DNA of 64,000 nucleotides from Tupaia tana (GCA_026018925.1 JAKSZU010000027.1:1260829-1324828); one strand, 5' to 3'. Shown: positions 22,741 through 34,349, numbered from the stretch's first letter. Program-made: numbers and translations. Notes: generated from the sequence alone by a model not told the origin.

Positions 22741-23561
22741 CCAGGCCTCACCCTTGCTATTATACGGATGAGGAGCCAGACGAGACCAGGCTACTGACGT
22801 GCCTGAAATGCCACTGCCCCACACCGTTACATTTCCCACTTTACCTTACACGCACATGCACACGCACACACCTGTGTGTGCACACACCCATGTCTAGTAC
22901 AGTCGGCTGGCTTTTTAGCAGACCTGCTTAGTCTATCAGTATCTGATAAAGGAAAGGCCAGCTGACGGTGAGTGTCTGCATGCTAGATAGAAAAGTAAGT
23001 GCTAATGAAACAGAAGACAAACTTGGAAACTTCTCTCGTGTGGCACGCAGTGACTGAGTTCGGCATGCCAAATCCACAGGCTGTACCCAGGATTTAGGGT
23101 AAAGGTAGTTGCCCAGTTCCTTAAAGAGCTGGTGCAGCACCAGGCAGTGCCATGGGGGGCAGCAGAGGGCTGCGGAGGGTCTGCCCGGCCAGGTGACCTG
23201 AGGGGATCACTTAGGATGGTTGACCCACCCACAGAGCAGAGAGCCCCAGTGTCTGCAAGGATGCCCTAACTTGGAGGGGTCGAAACGCAGCGCTGTAAGG
23301 GGAGCTGCGTCTGAAGCAGAGACGGGCACTACTCGTGAAAAAAGGCATTGGGGTAAGGACCAGAGTGTGAGCGGAAGCGCGTCTCAGGCAGCTGAGGGCA
23401 GCCTAGGGGTCCCTGCTTCCTCCAAGGTCCTTGTGTGATTCTGTTCTAGGGGGCCACTGGGCTGGTGAGATTCGGGAACCATGTCGTTGAAACCATAACC
23501 AGAGTATTAATAACCTGCATGAGCCCTTATTTGAGAAACCCTTTGTTAGTGAGGTCCTTAC

Positions 23562-23588
23562 TGTGTGTGTGTGTGTGTGTTTTTTTTC
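23562..23588. repeat. (GT)n plus T-run
   Basis: About ten GT units followed by a T8 run. Confidence 0.85.
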
Positions 23589-23649
23589 ATTTCCTAGTAT
23601 TAAAGATAAAAACAAAAACATTAAGAAATGTAAGATTAAATGCTGCAAT

Positions 23650-23995
23650 TATGGTGCAATCAATAATTGCTCAAGAGGTTTCAGCGAAAGGGAGATCAGT
23701 GGAGGTTTGAGTGGCCAAGGAAGGCTTCTTTAAGGAAGAGAATTTGATCTGAGTCTTAATGGAGGAGTGTGATCCAGAAAGGCAGAGAACACTGTACGGC
23801 CAGCGGGCGGGAGTTCGGTCAGTAAGCCTGTGAGACGCTGCTTGTCTGCTGCAGGGTGCCTTGGACAACCAGCTGAGGCAAAGGACCCGTTTGACTTTTG
23901 TAAACTTTCCTTTGGGTGGTTTCCATCGTGTTCTGAAGGAATGTAGTGCAGCTTCTTTAAGCAGGAGGAATGCCTCACTCTCAGGAAGGAGCGGT
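23650..23995 (-). mobile_element. L2 3' end, antisense
   Basis: GGCCAAGGAAGGCTTCTTTA, GAGAATTTGATCTGAGTCTT and AATGGAGGAGTGTGATCCAG match the antisense L2 3' region. The right half is less clear. Confidence 0.6.
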
Positions 23996-24086
23996 GGGTG
24001 CCACGTGAGTGGGAGTAGTTGGCTCAGGCAAGGTCCAAAAGTTTTGGGAACCCAGGCATAGTCTTTTCACACATTGCCCACAAACT

Positions 24087-24336
24087 TGTTTTTAAAGAGG
24101 TTTTTGCTTTAGGGCACTTGCATTTGCTGGAGAGAGAGAGACAGTGAGAGAGTGAGAAATCACCCCTCGCGGAGATGGCCACACTGCAATCCCTTCTCTT
24201 CCATTCTCCTCCCAGGATCTGGGGCACACAAGCACATGCACCTGGCATGATTTTCTAGCCACTGGGTCTGGGACTTGAACTGTGGTTGGCCATGTGGGAG
24301 TCCAGCGATGTAGCTGCTAGGCCATCTGCTGGGCCC
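24087..24336 (-). mobile_element. SINE-A, antisense, older subfamily
   Basis: GAGGTTTTTGCTTTAGGGCA, GGAGATGGCCACACTGCAAT and CTGGCATGATTTTCTAGCC lead to a head ending CATCTGCTGGGCCC. No clear target duplication is visible. Confidence 0.87.
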
Positions 24337-26109
24337 AGCCCGCAGACTTTTTGAAGACCCTTTCCTACAAGATGCTATTGGACCATGGCCAGCCTGTGAC
24401 CGAACCTGATGGTCAGAGGGTCAGACGTCTCGGTGCCCCTCTCTGAGCTGAGCTGGTGGCACTGTGCCAAGGCAAGAGAAAGCGGCTTATCTGTAGGAGA
24501 AAGATCGCTGTGGTCAGTTTGGTGAAGGTGGGTGTCAGGTCCACCACTCACTCTCACATGTTATCTGATTCCGTGCAGTCGTAAGTGGATTTATGTCACT
24601 GGGTTCATGCTTCTGAGAGTCTGTCCTGTCAAACGCTCTAACGCAGGATGTCTGGTGGGCTGGCTTTGTGGAGCAGCGCTAATGCCCTGCTCGAGAGAAG
24701 CTGGCTTTCACATGAAAATTGGGTGTGAGTCTCCAGCCTGGGTAGGGTGGAGCACACCACACGTGTGTGTTAGATGCCCAAGATCAGACTGGGTAGAGGG
24801 CCAGAGGAAGGGGCCCCTGGTGTGACCGGACCCTGTGGGGTGCCACTCTCTCTCTGTCCACATGCACTCTACTGTGAATAACAAATTAATCGGGGAGAGA
24901 GTCATAAAAATAAGTAGTACCAAATTAATGTTAAAACTTGGTTAATTATAAAAGGGCAAGTTAAACGTACAGAGCAGCCATCACTGAGGCCAAGACCCTG
25001 GTGCATCATGTGTGCATTAGGAGAACACCAGCTTTATTTGGCTTTGGGGTAGGACGGTAAGGACAACAATGAATTCAAGTCTACGATAATGAAATGCTAT
25101 ACCACCCGTCCAGTGGCCTTCCTGCCTGTCTGTGCATTTAAGATTTTAATGACACTATCTCAAGGCATGACCCAGATTTTTCCTGCCTGAATTCTTGAGT
25201 TTTGTGCCAGCACTATTATAACTATATATAACTGTGGGCAGTGCGTCTGAACAAGCTGGAGCAGAGAGCTGCACACGCTTGGTCCTGTCCGCTGCTCTTG
25301 ATCCACTTATTTGAGAGATTTGCTAGACTCCCGTCAGGTAACCCCAAACTTTTCTAAAAAAACAGCCAGAATCGAGGGGAGAGATTTGACTGCAGCCAGC
25401 AGGTGGCTATACTTTCCCGCCTTTCCAACAGCGTCACTTTAAACTTGCGCACGGCCTAGGAACCTCTTTCCCTTGGTTGCACAGTGAGCAGTTTCTGCAG
25501 AGATGAGGGGAGGTGAAGCACACAGGAGAATGCTAACGTAACAATTCTATCTTAAATTCTGTCTCGTTGGCTCTCCTGAGCTAGGAGACATAACTAGATC
25601 ATCTAACATCCGATTTTCTCCTTGAACTTACACGCCTTTGAATCTTTTCATTTTGAAGCCTGGTGAGTAATAACGGGTTCGTGCTTATCAGCTGGTCTTC
25701 TTGAGGTCCAAATGCCATCTCCAGAGTAGAAAAAGCATAGGTAATGGTTCTCATTAGGAAAATGTGAGTAACTTTCTTCTAAAAACCCCAAGGCAGTAAC
25801 TGGAATACATTTTCTTGGGATTAATTCTGTTTTCAGTACTTAAAATGGAGACTCTCTGATAAAATATCAACAAGACAGTCTGTTCAGTACGTTACAGACT
25901 TTAGAGGTGACATAAACACCTACACTTGGTAGGTGATTCTATTGGCTCTCTATTACATTTTAATAACATAGATTAATATCTTAGCATATATAGTAATGCA
26001 TTTATATTTTATCGATATGACTATAATGTCTAACATCTCAATATCTATAGTAATGTAGAATACAGTCTCACATAACTGCCTGAACCTATTAGCAGACATG
26101 TGCTTTTTG
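24337..26109. other. Unique sequence, no gene recognised
   Basis: A long stretch with no repeat family that I can identify and no supportable gene. Confidence 0.5.
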
Positions 26110-26366
26110 TTTTGTTTTGTTTTGTTTTTAGGTTTTTATCATAGCATGCATGGGCTCACTGGAGAGAGACAGAGAGGGAAAGTGAGAAATCACACCTGTG
26201 GGAGATGGCTACACTGCAGTCCCTTCTCTTCCATTCTCCTCCTGGGATCTTGGGCATGCACGCACACACACCTGGCATGATTCTCAAGCCACTGGGTCCA
26301 GGACTAGAACCGTGGTCTTCTACGTGGGAGTCCAGAGCCTTAACTACCATACCACCTGCTGGCCCC
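26110..26366 (-). mobile_element. SINE-A, antisense, older subfamily
   Basis: Starts with a (TTTTG)n tract. TTTTTATCATAGCATGCATG, GGAGATGGCTACACTGCAGT and CCTGGCATGATTCTCAAGCC follow, and the head ends ACCACCTGCTGGCCCC. Confidence 0.87.
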
Positions 26367-26499
26367 AAAGGCATTGTCTTAAAAGGCAGTTTATTTATGT
26401 GTGTAACAGATTGCATCTAACGAAATCACAAGGTCAGATTTTGTTTGACTTTGTTTTGGAATCCAGTGTCTGTCTATCTCACCTTTCTTCCCCCAAATA

Positions 26500-26745
26500 A
26501 ATGCCAGGAAGCATGAGGGCTCACTAGTGAGAGACAGAGGGAGAGGGAGAAGGGGAAGCTTCCCGCAGGGGGGCATGGCCACGCCGCGGTCCCTCTCTTC
26601 CATTGCTCCATCCTGTTGGAACTGGGGGCAGGACACACATGCACTCAATGTGGTGTGTCTCTCAAGCTGCTGGGGTTGGGATTCAAGCCACATGGTCAGC
26701 CATGGGGGATCCAGCGCCCTTTCCCACCAGGCCGAGGGCTGGCCT
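26500..26745 (-). mobile_element. SINE-A, antisense, diverged
   Basis: GGGGGGCATGGCCACGCCGC and GGTGTGTCTCTCAAGCTGCT align with family A. The T-rich end is missing and the head is degraded (ACCAGGCCGAGGGCTGGCCTC). It lies 130 bp from the preceding copy. Confidence 0.75.
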
Positions 26746-27294
26746 CACTTCCCTTGTAGTGCTAGCTCTTTGGAGGTATAACCTACCCTGTGGCCGTGTA
26801 AGAGGCTCATGCCACCCTGGCCTCTGCTGCTGGAAAGTGGGTCCGTTACCTACCGGCATCAGTGACTCTGGCCTCCAGCCCTCATAATGACTTTTCATCC
26901 ATTGGAGGTCTGGGACCGGGGGCTGAGCACTGGTTCCCCCTGTAGGAATCAGCCACCTTCTGCAGGACCAGACCCTGGTCTTCTCAGGACTGATGTGCAT
27001 TTTCCTCCCACCTCTCCCTGAGGTTTCCTTCCCAGGACTCTGCACGTGGGCTCTGACTCGCCGTTGACTACCTGAGCCTCTCTGTGTCTGCCTCAGGGAA
27101 GACCTCTGTGGCGCTTTCCTAAAAAGAGCCTCTGACGCCCCTCTGACCACACTGCTTGGGACTGCAGAAGATTTCTTTTTCACAAACACAGCAATTACCC
27201 TATTTGCTATCCCCAAAGTGCTTTAGCTGCTGACGAAGCACTAATGGTCTAATTAAATTTATAGGCTTAAGGAAAAGTAAATATTAACCAATAT

Positions 27295-27559
27295 ATTTTT
27301 TTTTTTGAGAGGTTTTTCGCTATAGGGCGCGTGCGCTCGCCAGACAGACAGAGAGAGACATAGAGACAGAAAGCGAGAAATCACCCCCCAGGGGGGATGG
27401 CCACGCCGCAATCCCTTCTCCTCCATTCTCCTCTCGGGATCCTGGGCACGCACGCACACGCGCCCGGCGTGAGTTGTAAGCCACCGGGTCCGAGACACGA
27501 ACCGCAGTCGACCACGTGGGAGTCCGGCGACATAGCCATTACGCTAACTGCTGGTTCCC
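27295..27559 (-). mobile_element. SINE-A, antisense, with target duplication
   Basis: Near-identical to the 49.7-kb copy. TTAACCAATAT flanks it at 27,284-27,294 and 27,560-27,570. It forms an inverted pair with the sense copy that starts 27 bp downstream. Confidence 0.92.
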
Positions 27560-27586
27560 TTAACCAATATTTAAAACCTATAGATT

Positions 27587-27845
27587 AGGACCAGCAGTTG
27601 ACATAATAGCTATGTCGCTAGACTCCCATGTAGTTGATTGCGGTTCACGTCCCGGACCCAGTGGCTTAAACTCACGCCAGGCATGTGTGCATATGTGCCA
27701 AGATCCTGAGAGGAGAATAGAGGAGAAGGGATTGCAGCATGGCCATCCCCCCAGGGGAGGTGATTTCTCACTTTCTGTCTCTCTGTCTGTCTCTGTCTTT
27801 CTGATGAGTGTACACGCCCTATAGCAAAAACCTCTCAAAAATAAT
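27587..27845 (+). mobile_element. SINE-A, sense, with target duplication
   Basis: It starts AGGACCAGCAGTTGACATAA and ends CCCTATAGCAAAAACCTCTC followed by A-rich sequence. AAAACCTATAGA(T/C)T flanks it at 27,573-27,586 and 27,846-27,859 with one mismatch. Its head faces the head of the preceding antisense copy. Confidence 0.92.
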
Positions 27846-27980
27846 AAAACCTATAGACTTTATATCACATGTCCAGGATATTAAAAGCGTTAGCTGCTCT
27901 GGCAATACTGCTTCCCCATTCTCACATTTTACAGTTGGTGAATGAGTTTCAATGCCCTTTTTTGAAAAAGGTATGCATTG

Positions 27981-28190
27981 AGAATAGCAGATGATGCAAT
28001 GGCTACATTGCTGCACTCCTACATAGCCGACCAAGATTTGAGTCCTGGACCTAGCGGCTTAAAGCTCAACACCAGATGAGTGCAGGCCCAAAATCCCAAG
28101 AGGAGAATGGAGGAGAAGGGATTGCAGCATGGCCATCCACCTCGGGGTGAGTTCTCATTTTCTGTCTCTCTCAAGAAAAAGAAAAAGGGG
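27981..28190 (+). mobile_element. SINE-A, sense, older copy
   Basis: AGCAGATGATGCAATGGCTA opens the head. The body has GAGGAGAATGGAGGAGAAGG and a GATTGCAGCATGGCCATCC segment, and the 3' end (AAGAAAAAGAAAAAGG) is truncated relative to other copies. It has more substitutions than the 27,587 copy. Confidence 0.85.
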
Positions 28191-28194
28191 TGTG

Positions 28195-28550
28195 TTGTGG
28201 TTTGAGTGTGTCCCCAGACGTGTATGTGTTGGGATTTGGCGGCATTGTGCCGACGTTGAGAGGAAACTTAGTCCAGTCTTGGGACTAGTAACTGGAGCCT
28301 TCGGGACGTGAGTGGGGAGGGCCCCCGAGTGTTTCCTGGTAGCTTTAAAAAGGGAGAGTCAGACTAGGACGTGGATCCAGCACGGGCGTTTGCCGTGTGA
28401 TGCCCTGTGCCAGCTCGGGACCCTGCAAACAAGAAGACTCACCAGAGGTGTCCTCTTGACCATGAACCTCCAGAACCATGAGCTGAACAAACCTCTATTC
28501 CAAATAAATCACTCGGACTCAGGCATTTCTGTTATTAGCCACACAGGCCA
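28195..28550 (+). mobile_element. MaLR-type solo LTR, sense
   Basis: TGTTGTGGTTTGAGTGTGTC opens the LTR. AGCTTTAAAAAGGGAGAG, CCTCCAGAACCATGAGCTGA, AAATAAATCACTCGGACTCA and a TTATTAGCCACACAGGCCA end match the layout of MST/MLT1 LTRs, including the AATAAA poly(A) signal. No internal ERV sequence is attached. Confidence 0.8.
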
Positions 28551-28912
28551 GCCTAGAACGGGCGTTGCAGCCCGGGCACTCAGCTCTGTCACTGCCTCGG
28601 CCTTTCCCGCCTGCCCAGGACCCCGGCTGAGGGTGCAGCCTCTCCCCAGGCGCCCCATTCTGACCCTGCTCGCCTCTCAGTTACGTACTTGACCACTTCT
28701 TATTCTCAAGGTGAAAATATTTTCAAGGTTCCAGGTATAATTTAGATAGTTCCCATATTGTTTTTAATTTGTTATTTGCATATCCTATGTGTACATACCA
28801 ACATGTTTGGATGTAACTCCCTTAGTACAGTTGATGCTTAGAAACGTCTCTTGAATCAGTATTTATGAAATAGCTACTATGTGCTAGTAAAGTATATGCA
28901 CAGCTTCTTTCT

Positions 28913-28961
28913 TTCTTTTTTTTTCTTTTTTTTAGATTTTTGCCATAGGGCACGTGTGTTC

Positions 28962-29014
<53 letters not shown>

Positions 29015-29198
29015 AAAGTGAGAAATAACCCTCCAGAGAGATGGCCACATGGCTGTCTCTTCTCCATTCTCCCCTCAGAATTCTAGGCACACATGCACAT
29101 GTATCTGGTGTGTTTTTCAAGCTACCATGTCCAGGACTCGAACCATGAAGTTGGCCATGTGGGATCCAGCATTAACCACCAAGTCACCTGCTGGTCCC
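28913..29198 (-). mobile_element. SINE-A, antisense, with long (AG)n
   Basis: T-rich start and TTTTTGCCATAGGGCACGTG, then an (AG)n tract at 28,965-29,011 in place of the usual GA-rich body. AGATGGCCACATGGCTGTCT follows, and the head ends TCACCTGCTGGTCCC. Confidence 0.88.
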
Positions 29199-29231
29199 AT
29201 AGTACAGTTTCCTAACGAAGAGTTCAGAAAT

Positions 29232-29462
29232 TGGGCTGGCTCCACGGCCTGCTGTTACAGCAGCCAGATCCTACATGACTGACTGGTGGCTTGAAAAGCA
29301 TCCCAGGTGTGTATTCACACCCAAAATCCCCAAGGGAGGGAGAGACGGAGAAGGGCTTGGAGCGTGGCCATTCCCCACGGCAGTGCTTTCTCCTGTCTCC
29401 CTGTCTCGCTCTGTCTCATTCTGGTGAACACATGTGCCCTCTAGCAAAAGCAAACAAAACAC
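29232..29462 (+). mobile_element. SINE-A, sense, diverged
   Basis: TGGGCTGGCTCCACGGCCTG begins a degraded head. AGGGCTTGGAGCGTGGCCAT, a CTGTCTCCCTGTCTCGCTCT tract and CATGTGCCCTCTAGCAAAAG follow the family order. Confidence 0.75.
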
Positions 29463-29469
29463 ACTGGAA

Positions 29470-29590
29470 GAATTCATTAGGCACGACTTCAGAGTCACCC
29501 GTGGTGCTTGTTAATGTTTGGTAGGTGGAGAGCTGCCCGGCCCCAGCCTAGGGCCACTGTAGCATGTACCGTATTTCCAGCCCTGGAATC
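29470..29590. mobile_element. MER5-like hAT element fragment
   Basis: CGACTTCAGAGTCACCCGTG followed by GTGCTTGTTAATG, then TTTCCAGCCCTGGAATCTGT, resemble MER5. It is diverged. Confidence 0.45.
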
Positions 29591-29854
29591 TGTACTTTTC
29601 GGGGCACATTTCGAGACTTGCCCCCACGCAGCTGCCCTGGGTGGGTGATGTCTGCAGTGCCCATGCTGCAGCAGGGCCGGGGCCAAGCAGCGTTGTCCAG
29701 GGCACAGCCCGAGGGGTTCTGCAGGGCAGCCTGTGCACAGCGGTCCCTGCGGAGTGCGGGGGACGCCCAGAGGTGAGCAGGCCCATCGCGGGCAGGCCAG
29801 GGCAGAGACTGGGTCGGGAGGACAATGTTAGTAACCGTGCTGGGTTGGGGTTCT

Positions 29855-30230
29855 AGCCCATTCTGTTGTCAATGACAGATAGCAGTTGGATCTGGGTAGC
29901 TTATACAAGTAGGCGTTTATTCAGTTTGTTCTTGTGTTGGAGGCTCCAGGGCCAGGGGCCACATCTGGTAGAGCCTTGCAGAGTCCTAAGACATCCATCA
30001 TGAGAGCAAGGGGAGGGCAGAGTGTCCGCGTCCGTGCGTCTGTCTGTCTCACTCCTCTCCTTAAGAACCTGCGAGCACTCAGTCACGGGGAAACCGCCTG
30101 CATGCCTACTCATTTCCCAAAGGCTCTACTTCTCGACACCATAATCAGATTACGTTTTCATCCTCTTAATCCCAAAACAACCAAATCTCAACACACGAGC
30201 TCTAGGGAGCTATTCAAACCTAGCAGTTAG
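29855..30230 (-). mobile_element. MaLR-type LTR, antisense
   Basis: CCCATTCTGTTGTCAATGAC, TCTGGGTAGCTTATACAAGT and TCCTCTTAATCCCAAAACAA with CAACACACGAGCTCTAG follow the antisense MaLR LTR. It is diverged. Confidence 0.6.
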
Positions 30231-31499
30231 GTTTCCTGGGAGATCGACTCTGAGACTGGAGGCAGAGTTCTGAGGGTCAGCATCGTGGGGACGAGGGAAG
30301 CGAGACCAGGAAGAAAGGAGAGTTGATCGGCGATGTCATCGCAGGAGACACAGCCCGTCACTCTGACGGGGTCAGTTCCTGGGATGCCTTGGTTTGGGCC
30401 CAGTGCCCGGGCCTCTGTAGGCCTCACCGCTAATCACAGGCTATGTGGTGCGTCCAAGGGCGCACAGCATGCCTTGGGCAAGGTGGCCCTCTCAGCCCAG
30501 AGCCCTCCCCACAGGGATCTTCAGCTGAGAACTTGAGCATCCAGTTTCCAGCCCATAGAGCCGTGAGGATTTTAGTTCGAGGAGACACAGGGAGGGACAC
30601 TCGGCATGTCTGCGTGCCTTAGTGAACGTGGCTTTACTGGGACGGAGCCATTCGGTCACCCGCAGCCGAGGTCACCTTCCTGCTGCAGTGGCAGAGGTGA
30701 CAGTCGGGCCGGAATGTTTACTCACTGGTCCTTGAACAGAAGTTTGCTGCAGACTCTGATCACAAACAAGGCGGTCCCAAGTGCTTTTCTAATAGTGAGT
30801 TTCTGGGGCACTTTCCAAATACTGCATAGGAGCTGGGGCGACGAGAGATGAAGTAAGAGGCCAGAGTTCTCATTAAAATTTGGGAAATGAAGGGAGGGTC
30901 CACTTACAGGACTCGCACCCTGGGTTCAGCACTTCCCTTTACCTGACTGTGATCAAGGAAGGAGACTGGATGATACAGTTTATGAGGGGCTTATATTTTT
31001 CAAAATTTTAAGCTTACTTGCAACAGGAAAAGAAGGTGTTCAGCTCAATCTCTTTTGTGTTTAAACAGTGTCTGTGAAATAAAGGGTTTGGGACATCCTA
31101 GACCCTTACGGCCTGGGTTGGGGGCAGGGGAGGGTGCCGTGGCAGCCCCTGCTCAGTGTCCGTGGTGAGGCGAGTCCGTCCGAACGACCGGCCTGCCGAG
31201 AGGGGCACTTGGAGCAAGCGTGACCTCCCAGCACGTCCCAGCGCCTCGGCTCTGCTAAGGACTTGCTCATTTTAGTAGAGTCCCTGGTGCTCTTTATTAT
31301 CCACTTAAAATAGGTAGTCTCTATGACAACGGTCCTAACTTAAATAGATACATGCTCATCTCTTTGTTAGAAGAAAACAATGTTTTTAAGACTCTGTTAT
31401 GCTTTGCTAACCACTTTCAAGACTGAAAAAGATGTTCTGAGTCATAACTTCGTAGGGGACTGGTCCCGTCTCACTAAGTTGTTTTCATGAGCTTTAAAA
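30231..31499. other. Unique sequence, no gene recognised
   Basis: Between a MaLR LTR and a MITE. A weak antisense MIR-like patch may occur at 30,895-30,990. Nothing else is supported. Confidence 0.45.
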
Positions 31500-31584
31500 T
31501 ACTGTGGGGTCGTTGGAAAAGTCACAATGTATTTTCCTATTTTTCTATACAAAAATGCGTCATGACTTTCCTGATAACCCAATA
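31500..31584. mobile_element. Palindromic ~82-bp MITE, second copy
   Basis: TACTGTGGGGTCGTTGGAAA at the left and GACTTTCCTGATAACCCAATA at the right are inverted and enclose ATACAAAAATGCGTCATGAC. It aligns along its length with 37,407-37,488, but its arms are more diverged. Confidence 0.75.
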
Positions 31585-31794
31585 TCCCAGAATTCAGCCA
31601 GCTCTGGAGACCAAAATCTCACCTGTGTCCCAGTGCAGTCAGATGTGGTGACGCCTGGGGTCTAGGCTGAGAGAATTAAAACGAGAAACACTCAGACTAT
31701 GGATGGTCACCCTGAGCCTTCGACAGGACCTGGGGGAGGGAGGGCCCGAGGAGAATGGAGGGTCCTGAGGGCTGAGGCGACATTTCTCCAGCCA

Positions 31795-31925
31795 TGACCA
31801 AGAATCTTCCGCATCAGGATTGCTTGGGGAGCTTGGCTTTTCAGAAAGGTCTCGCGGGTCCCAGCTCAGTCCTTCTGCTTAGGATCTACAGGGTAGGACA
31901 CAAAATCTGGACTTTTTAAAAACAA
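31795..31925. mobile_element. MER5-like hAT element fragment
   Basis: TCCGCATCAGGATTGCTTGG, GGAGCTTGGCTTTTCAGAAA and a TCCTTCTGCTTAGGATCTAC segment follow MER5 order. Confidence 0.6.
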
Positions 31926-31929
31926 ACTC

Positions 31930-32023
31930 AAGACCTGTAGATGGTGTAATGGTTATGTCCTAGACAACTACATTATTGACCATGGTTTGAGACCAGGATC
32001 CAGAGGCTTAAAACTCACACTAG

Positions 32024-32060
<37 letters not shown>

Positions 32061-32160
32061 CCCAAAATCCTGAGAGGAGAATGGAGGAAAAGGGAGTGTG
32101 GCGTGGCCATCTCCCTGGGGCAAGCACATGTGCTCTATAGCAACAAAATCTCTCTTAAAA
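31930..32160 (+). mobile_element. SINE-A, sense, with (GT)n expansion
   Basis: Head AGACCTGTAGATGGTGTAAT, then GGCTTAAAACTCACACTAGG, a (GT)n at about 32,026-32,055, GAGAGGAGAATGGAGGAAAA, and the 3' end TGTGCTCTATAGCAACAAAA. The CT-rich body is deleted. Confidence 0.82.
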
Positions 32161-32186
32161 CAAACAAACAAAACAAGCTCTTGAAG

Positions 32187-32370
32187 GCTGGCAGATGATG
32201 TGATAGTTAAGGTGCTGGACTCTCACGTGGCCGTCCATGGTTTGAGTCCCGGAGCTGGCAGCTTGCTTTCTCATTTTCTCTCTCTCTCCTTTGCTTTTTG
32301 TCTGTAATTCTCTGGCAAGTGCCTGTACCCTACAGTAAATTAAAAAATAATAATAATGATAACAAATAAA
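32187..32370 (+). mobile_element. SINE-B/A intermediate, sense
   Basis: The head GGCTGGCAGATGATGTGATA and AAGGTGCTGGACTCTCACGT are family B. The 3' end CTGGCAAGTGCCTGTACCCT followed by ACAGTAAATTAAAA combines the family A CCCTATAG signature with the family B AAATTAAA tail. It links the two families. Confidence 0.85.
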
Positions 32371-32479
32371 ATTAAATAAATAATTCTTAAAAAAATCCGA
32401 ACAAGCTTTTTGAATGATTCTGAAACACACAAATTTGAAGACCAATGCCTTAGCTCTTTTTAAAAAAATTATTATTATT

Positions 32480-32680
32480 ATTTTATTGCCAGAGCACATG
32501 CACGAGCGAGGGAAAGACAAAGTGAAAGCACCCACCAATGAGTGTGATTGTGTCACAGTCCTTTTTCTTCCCCCCACTTGTCCTTCCCACCTGGATTCTA
32601 GAAACACATGCACACATGCCTGGTGTGTTTCTGAAGCCACCAGGACACATCTGAGCCGCCGCTGGTGTGAGAGCGGGCTC
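32480..32680 (-). mobile_element. SINE-A, antisense, truncated and diverged
   Basis: CCAGAGCACATGCACGAGCG and GCCTGGTGTGTTTCTGAAGC mark the body. The tRNA-like head is mostly lost after about 32,650. A (TTA)n tract at 32,464-32,483 represents the old tail. Confidence 0.65.
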
Positions 32681-32914
32681 CCTCTGCACAGGCCCAGCCC
32701 GGCCTGACTCGTTTCCCCATCACTGTTGTTTCTGTCCAGGCGAGAGTGTTTATATGGATGTCGAAGCAATTCCATAGAGGGATAAAATTACAGCAAGAGA
32801 CTTGTATTCTGGTGGGTTTGGTGATGTAGGGATGTGGTGGAGAGACCATTATAATTTACAGTTTTATGTGTATAACTGCATGTCTTTCAGTCATTATTTT
32901 AAAATTCAGTCAAC

Positions 32915-33015
32915 ACACTGAGACATTTATTGAGCAGCTGCTGTATTTAGGTACTGTGCTAGGCCCTGTGTACTGAGAGATACGCAGAGCACCCTGCCTC
33001 GGGTCACGCCCAGTC
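32915..33015 (-). mobile_element. L2 fragment, antisense
   Basis: ACATTTATTGAGCAGCTGCT, GTACTGTGCTAGGCCCTGTG and a CACGCCCAGTCTGGCA end are typical of antisense L2 or the overlapping MIR tail. A short MIR-like 3' piece may follow at 33,065-33,135. Confidence 0.6.
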
Positions 33016-33235
33016 TGGCACCCCCATCTCAGGCAGACTCGAATGTTTAGCAGCTCACGAAGACAGACTGCTGGTAACGGGCAGAGCCGGGACCCAGCTC
33101 TGCTCTGGCCCCTACACCAGTGTGCTTCAAGTCTGTCCTCCATCCGTTTAGGCATTATGAGGTCCTTGTACAATAAATTTTGCCTAGAACATGCTAAGAG
33201 CATGAAAACTCACATTCAACATATCTTTATTCTGA

Positions 33236-33440
33236 ATTATTTATTTAATTATTATTATTATTATTATTACCTTTTAATTTGCTATAGGGCACATACACTC
33301 ACCAGAGAAAGTAAGAGATAGACAGTGAGAGAGATAGAGAGACAGAGAAAGTGAGAAAGCAAGCTTTCAGGCCTGGGACTTGAACTGTGATTGGCCATGT
33401 GGGAATACAGTGTCCTAACCACCATGCCACCTGCAGGCCT
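33236..33440 (-). mobile_element. SINE-B/A intermediate, antisense
   Basis: (ATT)n tail, TAATTTGCTATAGGGCACAT, a long GA-rich tract, GGCCTGGGACTTGAACTGTG and a head ending GCCACCTGCAGGCC. GCTATAGGGCAC is the family A 3' motif. Confidence 0.88.
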
Positions 33441-33635
33441 CTCAACATATCTTTTCCACCTTTTTTTTAATGTTGTAGCCATCTCTCTGGTCTTGAAAAC
33501 AGTGCTGTCATTTAGAGATTATTATGGCCATTTTAAACCCTCACTATAATCAGTCATGCCTTGAGACTTTCTTGAATGAAGGAATTTTTTAAAATGAGAT
33601 TCTTTGGACACTCTCATAGGTACGCTATCTTAGAA

Positions 33636-33868
33636 GATGTCAGGTCCAGACAATGGTGCCGTGATGTCACAAAGCTCAGTGTGGGGCCCACGCGGCAGGT
33701 CCCAGGTCCACACCCTGAGCTCTCCCTGTGCGTGTGTGACAGGTGCACGCCTGTGGTCTGGATCCAGGCTGGACTGGGGTAGGGGGATGGTGCAGTGTGA
33801 AGACCTTGCTGGGGACGCCTGTCCCTGTCCCTTTCCCTCTCTCCCACGGAATAAAGAAACAAGCGAAC
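33636..33868 (+). mobile_element. SINE-C (third family), sense
   Basis: This roughly 230-bp element aligns with 59,020-59,275. Shared features are a GC-rich front half, a CAGTGT(G/T)AAGACC(T/C)TGCT motif, a CT-rich tract with CCTCTCTCC, and an A-rich end starting GGAATAAAGAAA. The lack of a clear tRNA B box leaves its origin open. Confidence 0.65.
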
Positions 33869-34349
33869 TTTCTTAGAAAAGAGATCTCAGAGAAAATAGT
33901 GTTGACTACTGCAGCGGTGTGGAATAAGAGGGAAACGATGACGTTATTGAACATGGGACATGCAGCTCCAGCCGGTGGTGTGGAGAGGCAGGAGCAGGAG
34001 TGAACAGGAGCTGAGGAAGGAGAGAGGACCGTGCTGAGCTCATGCAGATCATTATGACAGGTGGTGGCAGGTAAATGGTGAGACAGATCAGGCCAAAGGA
34101 ACAAGGGAGGCAGATGACTGGGCTCAGGGAGCGGTGGTGGGAGCTGGAGCTGTGACTTCCAGAGATGCAGAGCAATGCCCTGAGGCTTGTGTTTGCAGCA
34201 CCAAGTAGGCGGGCCCGGCCTTGCAGGGCTGAGGCCACATGGACAGCGGACAGCGAGGCAGGATCTCTCAGAGCTGACCTTTGCCAGCATTTGCACTTGT
34301 TCTTAGGAAGCCACACGTTTCCTGGGCACATCTAGCTGAGCATTTGCCA

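Noticed and set aside
27587-27680. tRNA-like SINE heads as extra tRNA genes
   Set aside because: They have A- and B-box-like motifs but no cloverleaf with a paired acceptor stem or anticodon arm.
33676-34331. Overlapping minus-strand frames of 141 and 206 codons
   Set aside because: They overlap a SINE-C copy and each other in different frames, and no family resemblance was seen.
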